Positions 1-7,693 of a DNA stretch of 64,000 bases are shown here, piece after piece; within the stretch, counting starts at the first letter, position 1, and each line of letters opens with the position of its first letter. The stretch comes from Streptomyces sp. APSN-46.1 (lineage in GTDB: Bacteria; Actinomycetota; Actinomycetes; Streptomycetales; Streptomycetaceae). The notes under the pieces were generated by a model. That model was given only the letters and a program-made list of their open reading frames with translations, made no database searches and had not been told where the DNA came from. The translations under genes and the position numbers were made by a program. Location of the stretch: NCBI RefSeq assembly GCF_022815725.1, contig NZ_JALGRF010000009.1, positions 62,001 through 126,000 of the forward strand, written 5' to 3'.

Positions 1-722
1 AACTCGGTGACCACTTGTCTACGCAGGTCGTCACCGCCGCCAGCCTCGTCTCCGCCCTGAACGACACTCTGAAGACCGTGCGGACCTCACACGGCCTCGG
101 CGTGGAGCTGCAGTGGAAGCTGGACGAGGACGTCGACTCCGACGTGCGGGCAGCCGTCGAACTACTGCGCAGTCCTTCGAGCCTGCGCACCCGTGAGCAG
201 GGCGAGCAGCTCCGCGAGGTGCTGCAGCGCCGGATCGAGGATGCCCGCCGGACCGATCCGTCAGCCGGGTACGCCGCCCACTTGCGCACTGCACTGGACT
301 ACCGCGACTGGTTCCGCTTCCACACCTTCGTGGTCGAGGACGCCGTCCCCGGCCGCAAACGCAAGCTCACCGGACGCACCGGACTCAGCCAGGGCGAACA
401 ACGCGTGCTTTCCTACCTCGTGCTCTTCGCTGCAGCCGCCGCCCACTTCACGACCCTCGGCGAGTCCGCACCGCACGCTCCCCGGCTGATCCTCCTGGAC
501 GACGCCTTCGCCAAGGTCGACGAACCCACCCATGGCAGGCTTGGCCGCATTCTCGTCGACCTCGACCTCGACTTCGTACTCACCAGCGAGAGGCTCATGG
601 GCAATTGGCCCGAGGTGCCCTCCCTGCACATCTACGAGTGCCTCCGCGACCCGCACGCCCGCGGGGTCGCCACCTTGCACTACACCTGGAACGGCCGACA
701 CCGGCGCCTGGTGTCCGTATGA
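1..722 (+). CDS. jetC: C-terminal part of Wadjet JetC-like SMC/SbcC ATPase (TIGR02680 family), truncated by window edge
   Basis: The frame is open from the first base, so the gene begins upstream and only about 239 C-terminal residues are present. The visible part holds the C-terminal half of an SMC/SbcC ATPase head. The ABC signature-like stretch TGLSQGEQRVLSYL lies near residue 125 of the visible frame. It is followed by the Walker B stretch RLILLDDAFAKVDE, then FVLTSERLMG as the likely D-loop/switch region. This arrangement and the following gene match the TIGR02680 family, the motor of four-gene DUF2397/DUF2398/SMC/DUF2399 Wadjet cassettes that extrude loops on plasmid DNA and restrict transformation. 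The stop codon overlaps the ATG of the next gene (ATGA), so the two are translationally coupled. JetA and JetB homologues should lie upstream, outside the window. Family assignment is from motif and context. Confidence 0.82.
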   Translation, partial: LGDHLSTQVVTAASLVSALNDTLKTVRTSHGLGVELQWKLDEDVDSDVRAAVELLRSPSSLRTREQGEQLREVLQRRIEDARRTDPSAGYAAHLRTALDYRDWFRFHTFVVEDAVPGRKRKLTGRTGLSQGEQRVLSYLVLFAAAAAHFTTLGESAPHAPRLILLDDAFAKVDEPTHGRLGRILVDLDLDFVLTSERLMGNWPEVPSLHIYECLRDPHARGVATLHYTWNGRHRRLVSV

Positions 723-1981
723 GCCGGCTCCCCGCCGCCACACACGACTGGCTGGCCGGGCCCGGCCTCGTTCGGCTCTGGGAATCGGCGCGCAAGCGCC
801 TGGAGGGCAACGGCCTCCGGGCCACCGGCTCGGTGCGGCTGTCCAGACTGGAAGTACAGGAGAGGAACGACCTGTCGCTCCTGCTCGGTAAGCCAATCAC
901 GGGGGCCGCCGCGACGGTGCAGCTCGACTCACTCGACACCCGGCTGCGGTCCTCGGCCGCCGGCCTCGGTCTCAGGGACGTACTCCAGGAACTCGGACCG
1001 ACGCTCACCGATCGCCGCGCCGCTCGGACGCAGGCCCAGGCACGGCGCGATCAGGTGTGGTCCTCACTCGCCTCATCCCTGGAGCGATGCCAACTCACCA
1101 ACGAGGATTGGGCCTGGCGATGGTACGACGGGCTGCGCCGCACGGGCGTACCCAACGGTGTAACACCCGCAACAGCGGTTCGTACCCTCCAACAGGCGGT
1201 CCACGTCCTCACCCTGCTCTTCGGTCCCGGGCGGGCCAGCGCGTGGGGGCGGGGGGACCTCGCCGCCGAAGCAACCGGATCGGCCCACGGCCTGGACGAC
1301 GGGACCTGGCTCGCGCGCCTTGTCCAACGGGGCATAGCCCTCGCCCACGACACCGAGCTCCCCGACGACGCAGCCGGACGCCGCGCCTTGTGGCGGCTCG
1401 CATCCGTCACGCCGGACGAGGTCTCCAGCACGGTACTCGCCTACGGTTTGCGCCCCGACGGCGGAGGCTGGCGGGAACGCTCCCTGTACGAACGAGCGGT
1501 CCATCACGTGGAGACCCACCTCACCCTGCGCGACTTGCACGCGCTGCAGCTCTCGCTGCCGGCTGGCACCCTCATCCGCATCTGTGAGAACCCACGCGTG
1601 GTGGAGGCCGCAGCCGACGCTGCCTGCGCACAACCTCTGGTGTGCACCTCGGGGAGTGCCGCGACGGTGGTCCTCACCCTCCTCGATGCCCTCGCCGCCA
1701 CCGGCTGCCGCTTCGCTTACCACGGCGACTTCGACTGGCCGGGCATAGCCCTGGCCAACCGCGTGGTCCACCGCTATGGCGCCGAGCCATGGCGGATGGG
1801 CGCCGAAGACTACGAGCAGCTCGCCGCGCGCACCCAAGCCCGCAATGTCCCACAGCACCCGCTCACCGGCCCACCGACCACCGCGGACTGGGATCCGAGC
1901 CTCGCCCCAGCCATGGCCGCGCTCGGCATAGCCCTGCACGAGGAAGCCACACTCGACCTGCTCGTGGCGGACTTGGCGTGA
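719..1981 (+). CDS. jetD: Wadjet JetD-like nuclease subunit (TIGR02679 / DUF2399, Toprim-like)
   Basis: A 420-residue protein starting at the ATG that overlaps the jetC stop. The C-terminal third carries the DUF2399 Toprim-like signature: acidic Glu290 in LIRICENPRVVEAA and the DxD motif in YHGDFDWPG (Asp337 and Asp339). In Wadjet complexes JetD is the topoisomerase VI A-like subunit that cleaves plasmid DNA once the SMC motor has extruded it. The N-terminal part is the usual DUF2399-associated DNA-binding region, and no other enzymatic motif is visible. The order SMC ATPase then DUF2399 protein is the expected end of the cassette. A frame that continues 38 codons upstream of the ATG overlaps jetC and is not needed. 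The catalytic residues look intact, so the system may be functional if the missing upstream genes are. Confidence 0.82.
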   Translation: MSRLPAATHDWLAGPGLVRLWESARKRLEGNGLRATGSVRLSRLEVQERNDLSLLLGKPITGAAATVQLDSLDTRLRSSAAGLGLRDVLQELGPTLTDRRAARTQAQARRDQVWSSLASSLERCQLTNEDWAWRWYDGLRRTGVPNGVTPATAVRTLQQAVHVLTLLFGPGRASAWGRGDLAAEATGSAHGLDDGTWLARLVQRGIALAHDTELPDDAAGRRALWRLASVTPDEVSSTVLAYGLRPDGGGWRERSLYERAVHHVETHLTLRDLHALQLSLPAGTLIRICENPRVVEAAADAACAQPLVCTSGSAATVVLTLLDALAATGCRFAYHGDFDWPGIALANRVVHRYGAEPWRMGAEDYEQLAARTQARNVPQHPLTGPPTTADWDPSLAPAMAALGIALHEEATLDLLVADLA

Positions 1982-2152
1982 ACTCTGTCGGAAAAGTCCT
2001 AGCTGCCTTCCCAAACATGCAGCCATCGAAATCATTCGAGCCCCAGACTCCCAAGCATCCGCCCGTGATGCCGACCCAACGTCGTGACACGGCACGGGTG
2101 GCAGTTGCTCAGCCGCAGCACCGTTGTCAGTGGGGTAGGACAGCATGAAGCC

Positions 2153-5100
2153 GTGGACTATGACCTCACCAAGCTCGGCCCTCGCGACTTCGAGCACTTA
2201 AGCCAGGCTCTGGCATTGCACGTGCTCGGGCCTGGGGTAGAAGTATTCGGCGACGGCCCCGACGGCGGGCGCGAAGCCTCCTTTGACGGCCTGCACGAGT
2301 TTCCTTCGGCAGACGCCCCCTGGCGGGGATATGGGGTGTTGCAGGCCAAGTTTCGCCAACGGCCGGAAGGGGCCGGCGACGATGGCAAGTGGCTCATCAG
2401 GCACATCACTGCCGAACTGAGGGCATGGGGCAACCCCCAGTCAGGCAGAGCCCTGAACGGAAGGATGCCCGAGTACATCCTTTTCACAACGAACGTAGTG
2501 CTGTCTTCCAGCCCCCGCTCCGGTGGGATTGACCGCGTCGAAGAGGCGATCGCACAGGAGGTGCAGAAGCTAGGCCTGCCACTGAAGGGCTGGGCAGTCT
2601 GGCACTACGAGAAGATCTGCCGCCTCCTCGACGACCGGCCAGGCCTGCGCCGGACCTACGCCCACGCCGTCACGTCCGGCGATGTGCTCTCGACGCTGCA
2701 GGATGCACTTGCGGAGGGCTGCATCCACGAAGCAGGCCCTGCCGCAAGCGCACCAGTAGGGCTGCCCAAGGAACTGCGCTCTCTCATCGGGCGTGAGGCA
2801 GAAATTCGTCAAGGATTGCACCAACTGGCGGCGGAGGGAGCTTCGGACAGGCGCTTCGTAGTGGTCACCGGCCCGCCGGGAATCGGGAAGAGCGCTCTCG
2901 CGCTCCACCTCGGGCGGCTCAGCGCAACGAAGTTTCCTGACGGTCAACACCACGTCGACCTGTCACCGACCTTGCCCGGCGACAGCAGCAACGATCTTGT
3001 TCCAGAACTGTTGCGCGCGATCCGGCGGCCCGGCGAGGCTCTGCCAGAGGACCGACAGCAACAGGCGGCCCTCTTGCGCGCCACACTGACCCAGCTGCAG
3101 GTCCTGATCTTCATCGACGACGTCCCATCAGAGGCGGCACTCCTCGAACTGCTTGGCATGGATGGCCCCTTCGCTGTGGTATGCACCAGTCGCGCGAAAC
3201 TGAGCGGGCTGACCGGCCTGGTCCACTTCATTGAGCTCGGTCCCCTGTCGGTGGAACAAAGCCGCGAACTGATCGAGGCTGTCACGGACTCGCCCAGGTT
3301 GTCCGACCAGCAGACCAATTCGCTGGCAGACGCATGCGGCGGCCATCCGCTGGCGTTGCACATCGCGGCCGCCCACCTGACGCGCCGCCCCCGGATGAAC
3401 GTGGATGAGTACCTTCTGGAGATTGCCAGCCCGGACCACGGACTTCAGGCATTGACTACAGGCCAGACGGCTCTCGAACCGGTCATCGAGCGAAGCTTCG
3501 CGGCTCTGAACCCCGATCAGGCGACGCTGCTCGAGTCTCTCGGCATGCTGCCTCACATCTCCATCACCCCTGATGTGGCTGCCGCGGCACTGGTCACCTC
3601 TATGTCAGACATCGATGACTCAGCCGTAAGGCGCGCCGCCCAGCTGCTCGACTCACTGTTCGAGCTCAGCCTCATCGAGCATGTCGGCGATGAGCGGTAC
3701 ATGTTCCACGAGGTCCTGCATAGATTCGCGCGCCTTCAGTCGACCACGGCCGTCCAGGGGCGCCGCGAGGCCGTGATCAGCCAGACCTGCTTCCTGCTCG
3801 CATACAGGTCCCGCTCGGCAACCCATGCGATCGGCTTCGTGGATGAAGCGGCAAGCCTTCCCGCTGACAGCAATGCGTCAGCTCTTCGCTTGTTGGAGGC
3901 CGACCGGCCTGGAGCCGTCGCGATGACGGGACTTGCCCATCAGCATCGCCTCTGGAACCCCCTCGTCGTGCTAGCAGGAGAGATCACTCCATGGCTGCGC
4001 CACGGCAGTCACTGGAAGGACGTTGCGCGCGTCTACCAGTTCGTACTCGACGCCGGTTCCGCATCCTCTACACAGAACTGGCAAGCCACGGCGCTGCACA
4101 ACCTCGGGACAGCCGCAGCGCACCTCGGGGATACCGCGGCGGCGGCCGACTTCTACGAACGCTGCGCACGTACGGCCTACGACGCTCAGGATCCCTATCT
4201 CGCCTTCCTTGCCCAGCTTGGGCTCGCCGGACTTCTGATCAACCTGGGGCGTGCTCAAGAAGCCATTCCACTGCTCCGACAAGGCCTCGGCTTCTGGAGA
4301 CTGGTCGAGGACAGCGCAGTCCTCGCAAGGGCTCTCAGGGACCTGGGCACCGCGTATCGACTCGTCGGCAAGATCCGCCGTTCCGACCACTACTTTCGCA
4401 ACAGCAGGCGCGTGTCGCAGCGTATCGGGGAACCACCCTTCATCCGAAGCGAGTTCGGCACGATTCTGCGCACACGGAGCGCCGCGGAGGCCGCGCTGGA
4501 AGCCTGCCGCGACATCGAACGGGCACGGGCTGTGGGAAACCCAGAGTGGGAAGCCACAGCCATGCTCAGGCTCGCATCGGTCCTTCCGACAGACCGGCCG
4601 TCCTCGGCCCCTGAGAATCCACTTGAGGCCGCGCTGGACATCTATCGGAGGACGGGAGACGTACGCGGCCAAGTCCGGACGCTTCATCTGCTCGGCACGG
4701 AGGCTGCCGAAGCGGGACAGATCCAGGAGGCAGCCCAGTATCTCAGCGAGTGCGCTCACCTCGCCGAGGAGATCGGCGACATCGAGCGAGGCGCGATCGC
4801 CTTCGCCTACCTCGGGTCCTACTCGGGCGGTGTGGGCCGGCAGGAAGAGGCCGAGGCATATTTCGCCGACGCCCAGAACATGGCTCAGGCGACCGGCAGC
4901 CCGCTAGTACTGGCACAAGTCCACGAGCGACAGGCCAACTACTACCGGCTCCAGGGGCGGAACGACGAGGCTGTGTCACTCCTGGACCGGGCGGTTCGCC
5001 TGATGGAGGATACCGACGAGGTCGGTGGACTGGCCCAGGCCAGGGCCGCTCTGGGCGAGGCCTTGGTGGCCGCCGGACGGTGGCAGGAAGGCGCACGGGT

Positions 5101-6730
5101 CCTGCAAACCGTCCTGTCGGTGATGTCCGACGGGGCATCCCCCGAAACCCGGGCCCAGGCTTATCGATCCATCGGTGTCCTCTACTCCCGCCGCGGCCTG
5201 CCTGCGGAGGCGGCGTCGGCGATCACTCGGGCACTCGCCTATTGCGAGGACGCCCGGCATCAGTCCGGAATCATGCAGTGCCGCCTGGCGCTGGGCAACC
5301 TGCACGCCCGGCAGAAATCATGGCCGGAGGCCTTGGAGGAATACCAGGCAGCGGCAGAGATCGCCTTTGCGCGCAAAGATCTACATGTGCTTCTCACCGC
5401 CCGCAGCATGATGGTCACCTGCCGCCTCAACGGTGAGGACGCTACCGAGGCCATCGAAGATGGTCGCCAGCTCATTCCGCTGGCCGATCAGCTGGGAATG
5501 CGCACAGCCAAAGCGGCCCTACACTCCAACATCGCCTCCCACCTTGCCAGGAATGGGCACCACGAGGAGGCAGCCGAGGAATTCGGCATGGCCTTGACCA
5601 TCGCCGATGAGCTGGCGGATCACGCCTTGCGAGCGTCCTTCCTGCAGAACCTCGCCCGTTCGCGTATGGCCCTGGGCGACATGACAGACTCTCGAGATCT
5701 GGCACGCGACGCCTTTGCCGTCCACCAGCGGCTGGGCCAGTGGTCCGAGGCCGGCGAATCCCTGCTGTTTCTGGTGCAACTGCACCACGCCGTCGCGCCT
5801 GACGAGGAAGACCCGCCCATGTCGGAACTCGTGGGAGCAGGTCAGCGGATCGACCGACGCATCTTCGCCGCCGTGTGGGCATTGGCGCGCAATCAGGCGG
5901 AGGACGGCCACGGCACCGTGCCGACGGTCCCGACCGTCGGGCGGAGGATCAACATTGCGGACAGCATCCGCCGAGAGCTACGCGGCGTCGACCTGGAGTC
6001 TCTGGCCTCTAGCCTCCGAAACACCCGAAATTGGTGCTTCGCTTGCAACCTGCCGATCGAGGAGACCGGGGACGCGGAGCTGCTCCTGCTGCGCACTGGG
6101 GAAACAGACACCGTTCGGGTGCGCCTGGCTCACTCCCACTGCGTGACGTCGGATGTCATCGAGATCAAAGACCAGGTCCACGAAGAACCCCAGGAGAACT
6201 TCGAAATCGAGTGCATCCTCTTCGGAGGGGACACAGCCGGAGTGATCATTGACTGCTACGGCGGCTTGGGAATCGACAGACAGGACGGCAAGCTTCGTGA
6301 CGTACTGCTGGAACTCTTCCGCGGCGTCGGCTTCGTGGATCTGCAGCCCTTGATCGTCAAGGCTAGCGGTAAGCCAGTGGACCTGCGCGACATCGCCGAT
6401 GTCGACTGCATTCGAGCCCACTTGAACGGCGCCTTCCTGACCATCACGGGACCGGCCGGTGTGATCCTCGGCCGCGCACCCTTGAGCTTCCTCCCTCAGT
6501 GGTACGAGAGGGCCCGCGAAGGTTCCCTGGTCGTGGTGCTCGGCAGGAACCTCCAAGGCATGGCAGCCGACGATCCGTCCTACCTGGTGCGAGCCATTGC
6601 GTTGGGAAAGGCGGTCGGCGCCACTGTCGCATTGACAGTGGCACAACCCAGCCGCAACGGCCCATGCGTCTGCGCTCCTAGGACCGGACGCAAGTTCAAG
6701 AGATGTTGCGGGAGGCGAAGCGAGGCATAG
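2153..6730 (+). CDS. STAND (NB-ARC-like) NTPase with N-terminal Mrr-like nuclease domain, TPR array and C-terminal SEC-C motif; candidate antiphage NLR-like protein
   Basis: A multidomain protein of 1525 residues from the GTG at 2153; a GTG at 2084 would add 23 residues of poor composition. Residues 1-190 resemble a PD-(D/E)XK (Mrr-like) nuclease, with GDGPDGGREA at 33-42 (acidic D37, E41) and LQAKF with Q64 and K66. The NTPase core has Walker A GPPGIGKS at 240-247, Walker B LIFIDDV ending at D322/D323, and a GGHPLALHIAA (GxP) motif near 397. About residues 620-1240 are repeated helical hairpins of TPR type. The tail carries a SEC-C-like zinc motif (C1505, C1507, GRKFKRCC with C1518/C1519). 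Effector-STAND-repeat order is that of Avs/NLR-like antiphage sensors, in which the repeats bind a phage protein and oligomerisation activates the nuclease. It lies 170 bp from Wadjet jetD. Codons 1-20 include a TTA (2198-2200), and codon use is less biased than in neighbours, suggesting transfer. Function is inferred. Confidence 0.8.
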   Translation: MDYDLTKLGPRDFEHLSQALALHVLGPGVEVFGDGPDGGREASFDGLHEFPSADAPWRGYGVLQAKFRQRPEGAGDDGKWLIRHITAELRAWGNPQSGRALNGRMPEYILFTTNVVLSSSPRSGGIDRVEEAIAQEVQKLGLPLKGWAVWHYEKICRLLDDRPGLRRTYAHAVTSGDVLSTLQDALAEGCIHEAGPAASAPVGLPKELRSLIGREAEIRQGLHQLAAEGASDRRFVVVTGPPGIGKSALALHLGRLSATKFPDGQHHVDLSPTLPGDSSNDLVPELLRAIRRPGEALPEDRQQQAALLRATLTQLQVLIFIDDVPSEAALLELLGMDGPFAVVCTSRAKLSGLTGLVHFIELGPLSVEQSRELIEAVTDSPRLSDQQTNSLADACGGHPLALHIAAAHLTRRPRMNVDEYLLEIASPDHGLQALTTGQTALEPVIERSFAALNPDQATLLESLGMLPHISITPDVAAAALVTSMSDIDDSAVRRAAQLLDSLFELSLIEHVGDERYMFHEVLHRFARLQSTTAVQGRREAVISQTCFLLAYRSRSATHAIGFVDEAASLPADSNASALRLLEADRPGAVAMTGLAHQHRLWNPLVVLAGEITPWLRHGSHWKDVARVYQFVLDAGSASSTQNWQATALHNLGTAAAHLGDTAAAADFYERCARTAYDAQDPYLAFLAQLGLAGLLINLGRAQEAIPLLRQGLGFWRLVEDSAVLARALRDLGTAYRLVGKIRRSDHYFRNSRRVSQRIGEPPFIRSEFGTILRTRSAAEAALEACRDIERARAVGNPEWEATAMLRLASVLPTDRPSSAPENPLEAALDIYRRTGDVRGQVRTLHLLGTEAAEAGQIQEAAQYLSECAHLAEEIGDIERGAIAFAYLGSYSGGVGRQEEAEAYFADAQNMAQATGSPLVLAQVHERQANYYRLQGRNDEAVSLLDRAVRLMEDTDEVGGLAQARAALGEALVAAGRWQEGARVLQTVLSVMSDGASPETRAQAYRSIGVLYSRRGLPAEAASAITRALAYCEDARHQSGIMQCRLALGNLHARQKSWPEALEEYQAAAEIAFARKDLHVLLTARSMMVTCRLNGEDATEAIEDGRQLIPLADQLGMRTAKAALHSNIASHLARNGHHEEAAEEFGMALTIADELADHALRASFLQNLARSRMALGDMTDSRDLARDAFAVHQRLGQWSEAGESLLFLVQLHHAVAPDEEDPPMSELVGAGQRIDRRIFAAVWALARNQAEDGHGTVPTVPTVGRRINIADSIRRELRGVDLESLASSLRNTRNWCFACNLPIEETGDAELLLLRTGETDTVRVRLAHSHCVTSDVIEIKDQVHEEPQENFEIECILFGGDTAGVIIDCYGGLGIDRQDGKLRDVLLELFRGVGFVDLQPLIVKASGKPVDLRDIADVDCIRAHLNGAFLTITGPAGVILGRAPLSFLPQWYERAREGSLVVVLGRNLQGMAADDPSYLVRAIALGKAVGATVALTVAQPSRNGPCVCAPRTGRKFKRCCGRRSEA

Positions 6731-6738
6731 AGAACGCA

Positions 6739-6772
6739 GCGGCCGTCGGCAAGGAAACATCACGACGGCCGC
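6739..6772 (+). terminator. Hairpin downstream of the STAND NTPase gene
   Basis: A perfect 10-bp inverted repeat (GCGGCCGTCG at 6739-6748 and CGACGGCCGC at 6763-6772) with a 14-nt loop starts 8 bp after the stop codon. There is no T-tract, which is common for actinobacterial terminators. Between it and 7035 I see no gene, only non-coding sequence whose last part (from about 6991) is similar to the segment upstream of the corA relic at 27.6 kb. Confidence 0.6.
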
Positions 6773-7035
6773 CGGGGGCTTACCAAGTGAAGGGGCGTGT
6801 GGGTTCTGGATGCACTCGCCTCTGCTGGTTTCGCCGGTTCTATCAGTGGATCAGACCTACCTGCTTCATGACTTCCTCGGCGCTGGGTCGATCCATCCGA
6901 CAAACCGACTCGTGCACGCGCCACTCGCCCACTACGTTGCGTTGCACGACTTGCTACCTGGATCACGCTCCCTGCTAGCGGCGAAGTACCTTCGGACCGC
7001 CTGTACAGACGATTTTCGCAGGTCAGCGGTGTGAG

Positions 7036-7215
7036 GGCGACGGCTTCAAGAAGATTTCCGCCTGGGCCGCCATCCTCTTCGCCCCCACCCTGGTCGGCAC
7101 CATCTACGGCTTGAACTTCGAGGAAATGCCGGAGTTGAAGTGGGCAGGCGGCTACCCCTTCGCGATCGTCCTGATGGCGGTGGTCAGCGTCAGCCTCTAC
7201 GTCATCTTCAAGAAG
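7036..7215 (+). pseudogene. corA: corA relic 1: C-terminal fragment of a CorA-type Mg2+/Co2+ transporter
   Basis: The plus strand here translates to the membrane-spanning end of CorA: GDGFKKISAWAAILFAPTLV, then GTIYGLNFEEMPELKW, then a second hydrophobic stretch ending VSLYVIFKK. In CorA this is the pore helix, the GMN signature loop with its MPEL tail, and the second transmembrane helix. There is no N-terminal cytoplasmic domain and no start. The GMN Met codon is TTG (GLN), and the final RRDWL-stop is replaced by unrelated codons after 7215, so this is a decayed fragment. Roughly 85 bp starting near 6991 is clearly similar to the relic at 27.6 kb. It lies just beyond the 3' end of the RHS/immunity operon. 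Confidence 0.8.
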
Positions 7216-7261
7216 TGCTATCACCGGCGTCCCGGTCCGCTTGGACGGCGAACTCGTCCGA

Positions 7262-7687
7262 TCACGTACCGTCGCCGGGCGCGGCGCCGGTGTCCACGCG
7301 GAAGCCGAGCGCCCGCCCGGCTGCCACGGAGATGCCGAGCAGCGTCTCGTGGCTCGCGGCAGGTACGGAAAACGCATGCTCGGCGGCGAAGGAGAGGAAC
7401 TCTCCCGGCAGTTCGAGGTTGTACGTGTCGACGTACTTGGGGAGATCGGCACGCCAGACGAACCGCCCGTCGGACAGCAAAGAGGAACCGCCGGCCACCG
7501 TGAACGATCCTCCGATGACGTCCCGCGTCGTTTCCATGATGTCGAAGATGGGGTAGCCGGATTCGAGGTACTTCTTGATCTCCGCCTTGGGGTACGGAGC
7601 CTCGCTTCTCACCTTGTCTCGAATGGACTCGTGAAAGACACCCTGAGGTTCAGGCTGCATTTCACGATAAAAGCCGACCATTTCCAT
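7262..7687 (-). CDS. Putative immunity protein for the adjacent RHS toxin
   Basis: A 141-residue soluble protein with no signal peptide or membrane segment. The start ATG lies 6 bp after the stop of the RHS toxin gene on the same strand, the typical position for the cognate immunity gene of a polymorphic toxin. The sequence contains the string SDGRFVWRADLPKYVDTYNL followed by LPGEFLSF, a pattern I associate with small actinobacterial proteins encoded next to secreted toxins. No catalytic motif is apparent. By position its role would be to bind and neutralise the RHS C-terminal tip in the producer's cytoplasm. I cannot assign a named Imm family. The last ten or so residues are Gly/Pro-rich and probably disordered. 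Confidence 0.6.
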   Translation of the reverse strand: MEMVGFYREMQPEPQGVFHESIRDKVRSEAPYPKAEIKKYLESGYPIFDIMETTRDVIGGSFTVAGGSSLLSDGRFVWRADLPKYVDTYNLELPGEFLSFAAEHAFSVPAASHETLLGISVAAGRALGFRVDTGAAPGDGT

Positions 7688-7693
7688 CAGGGT

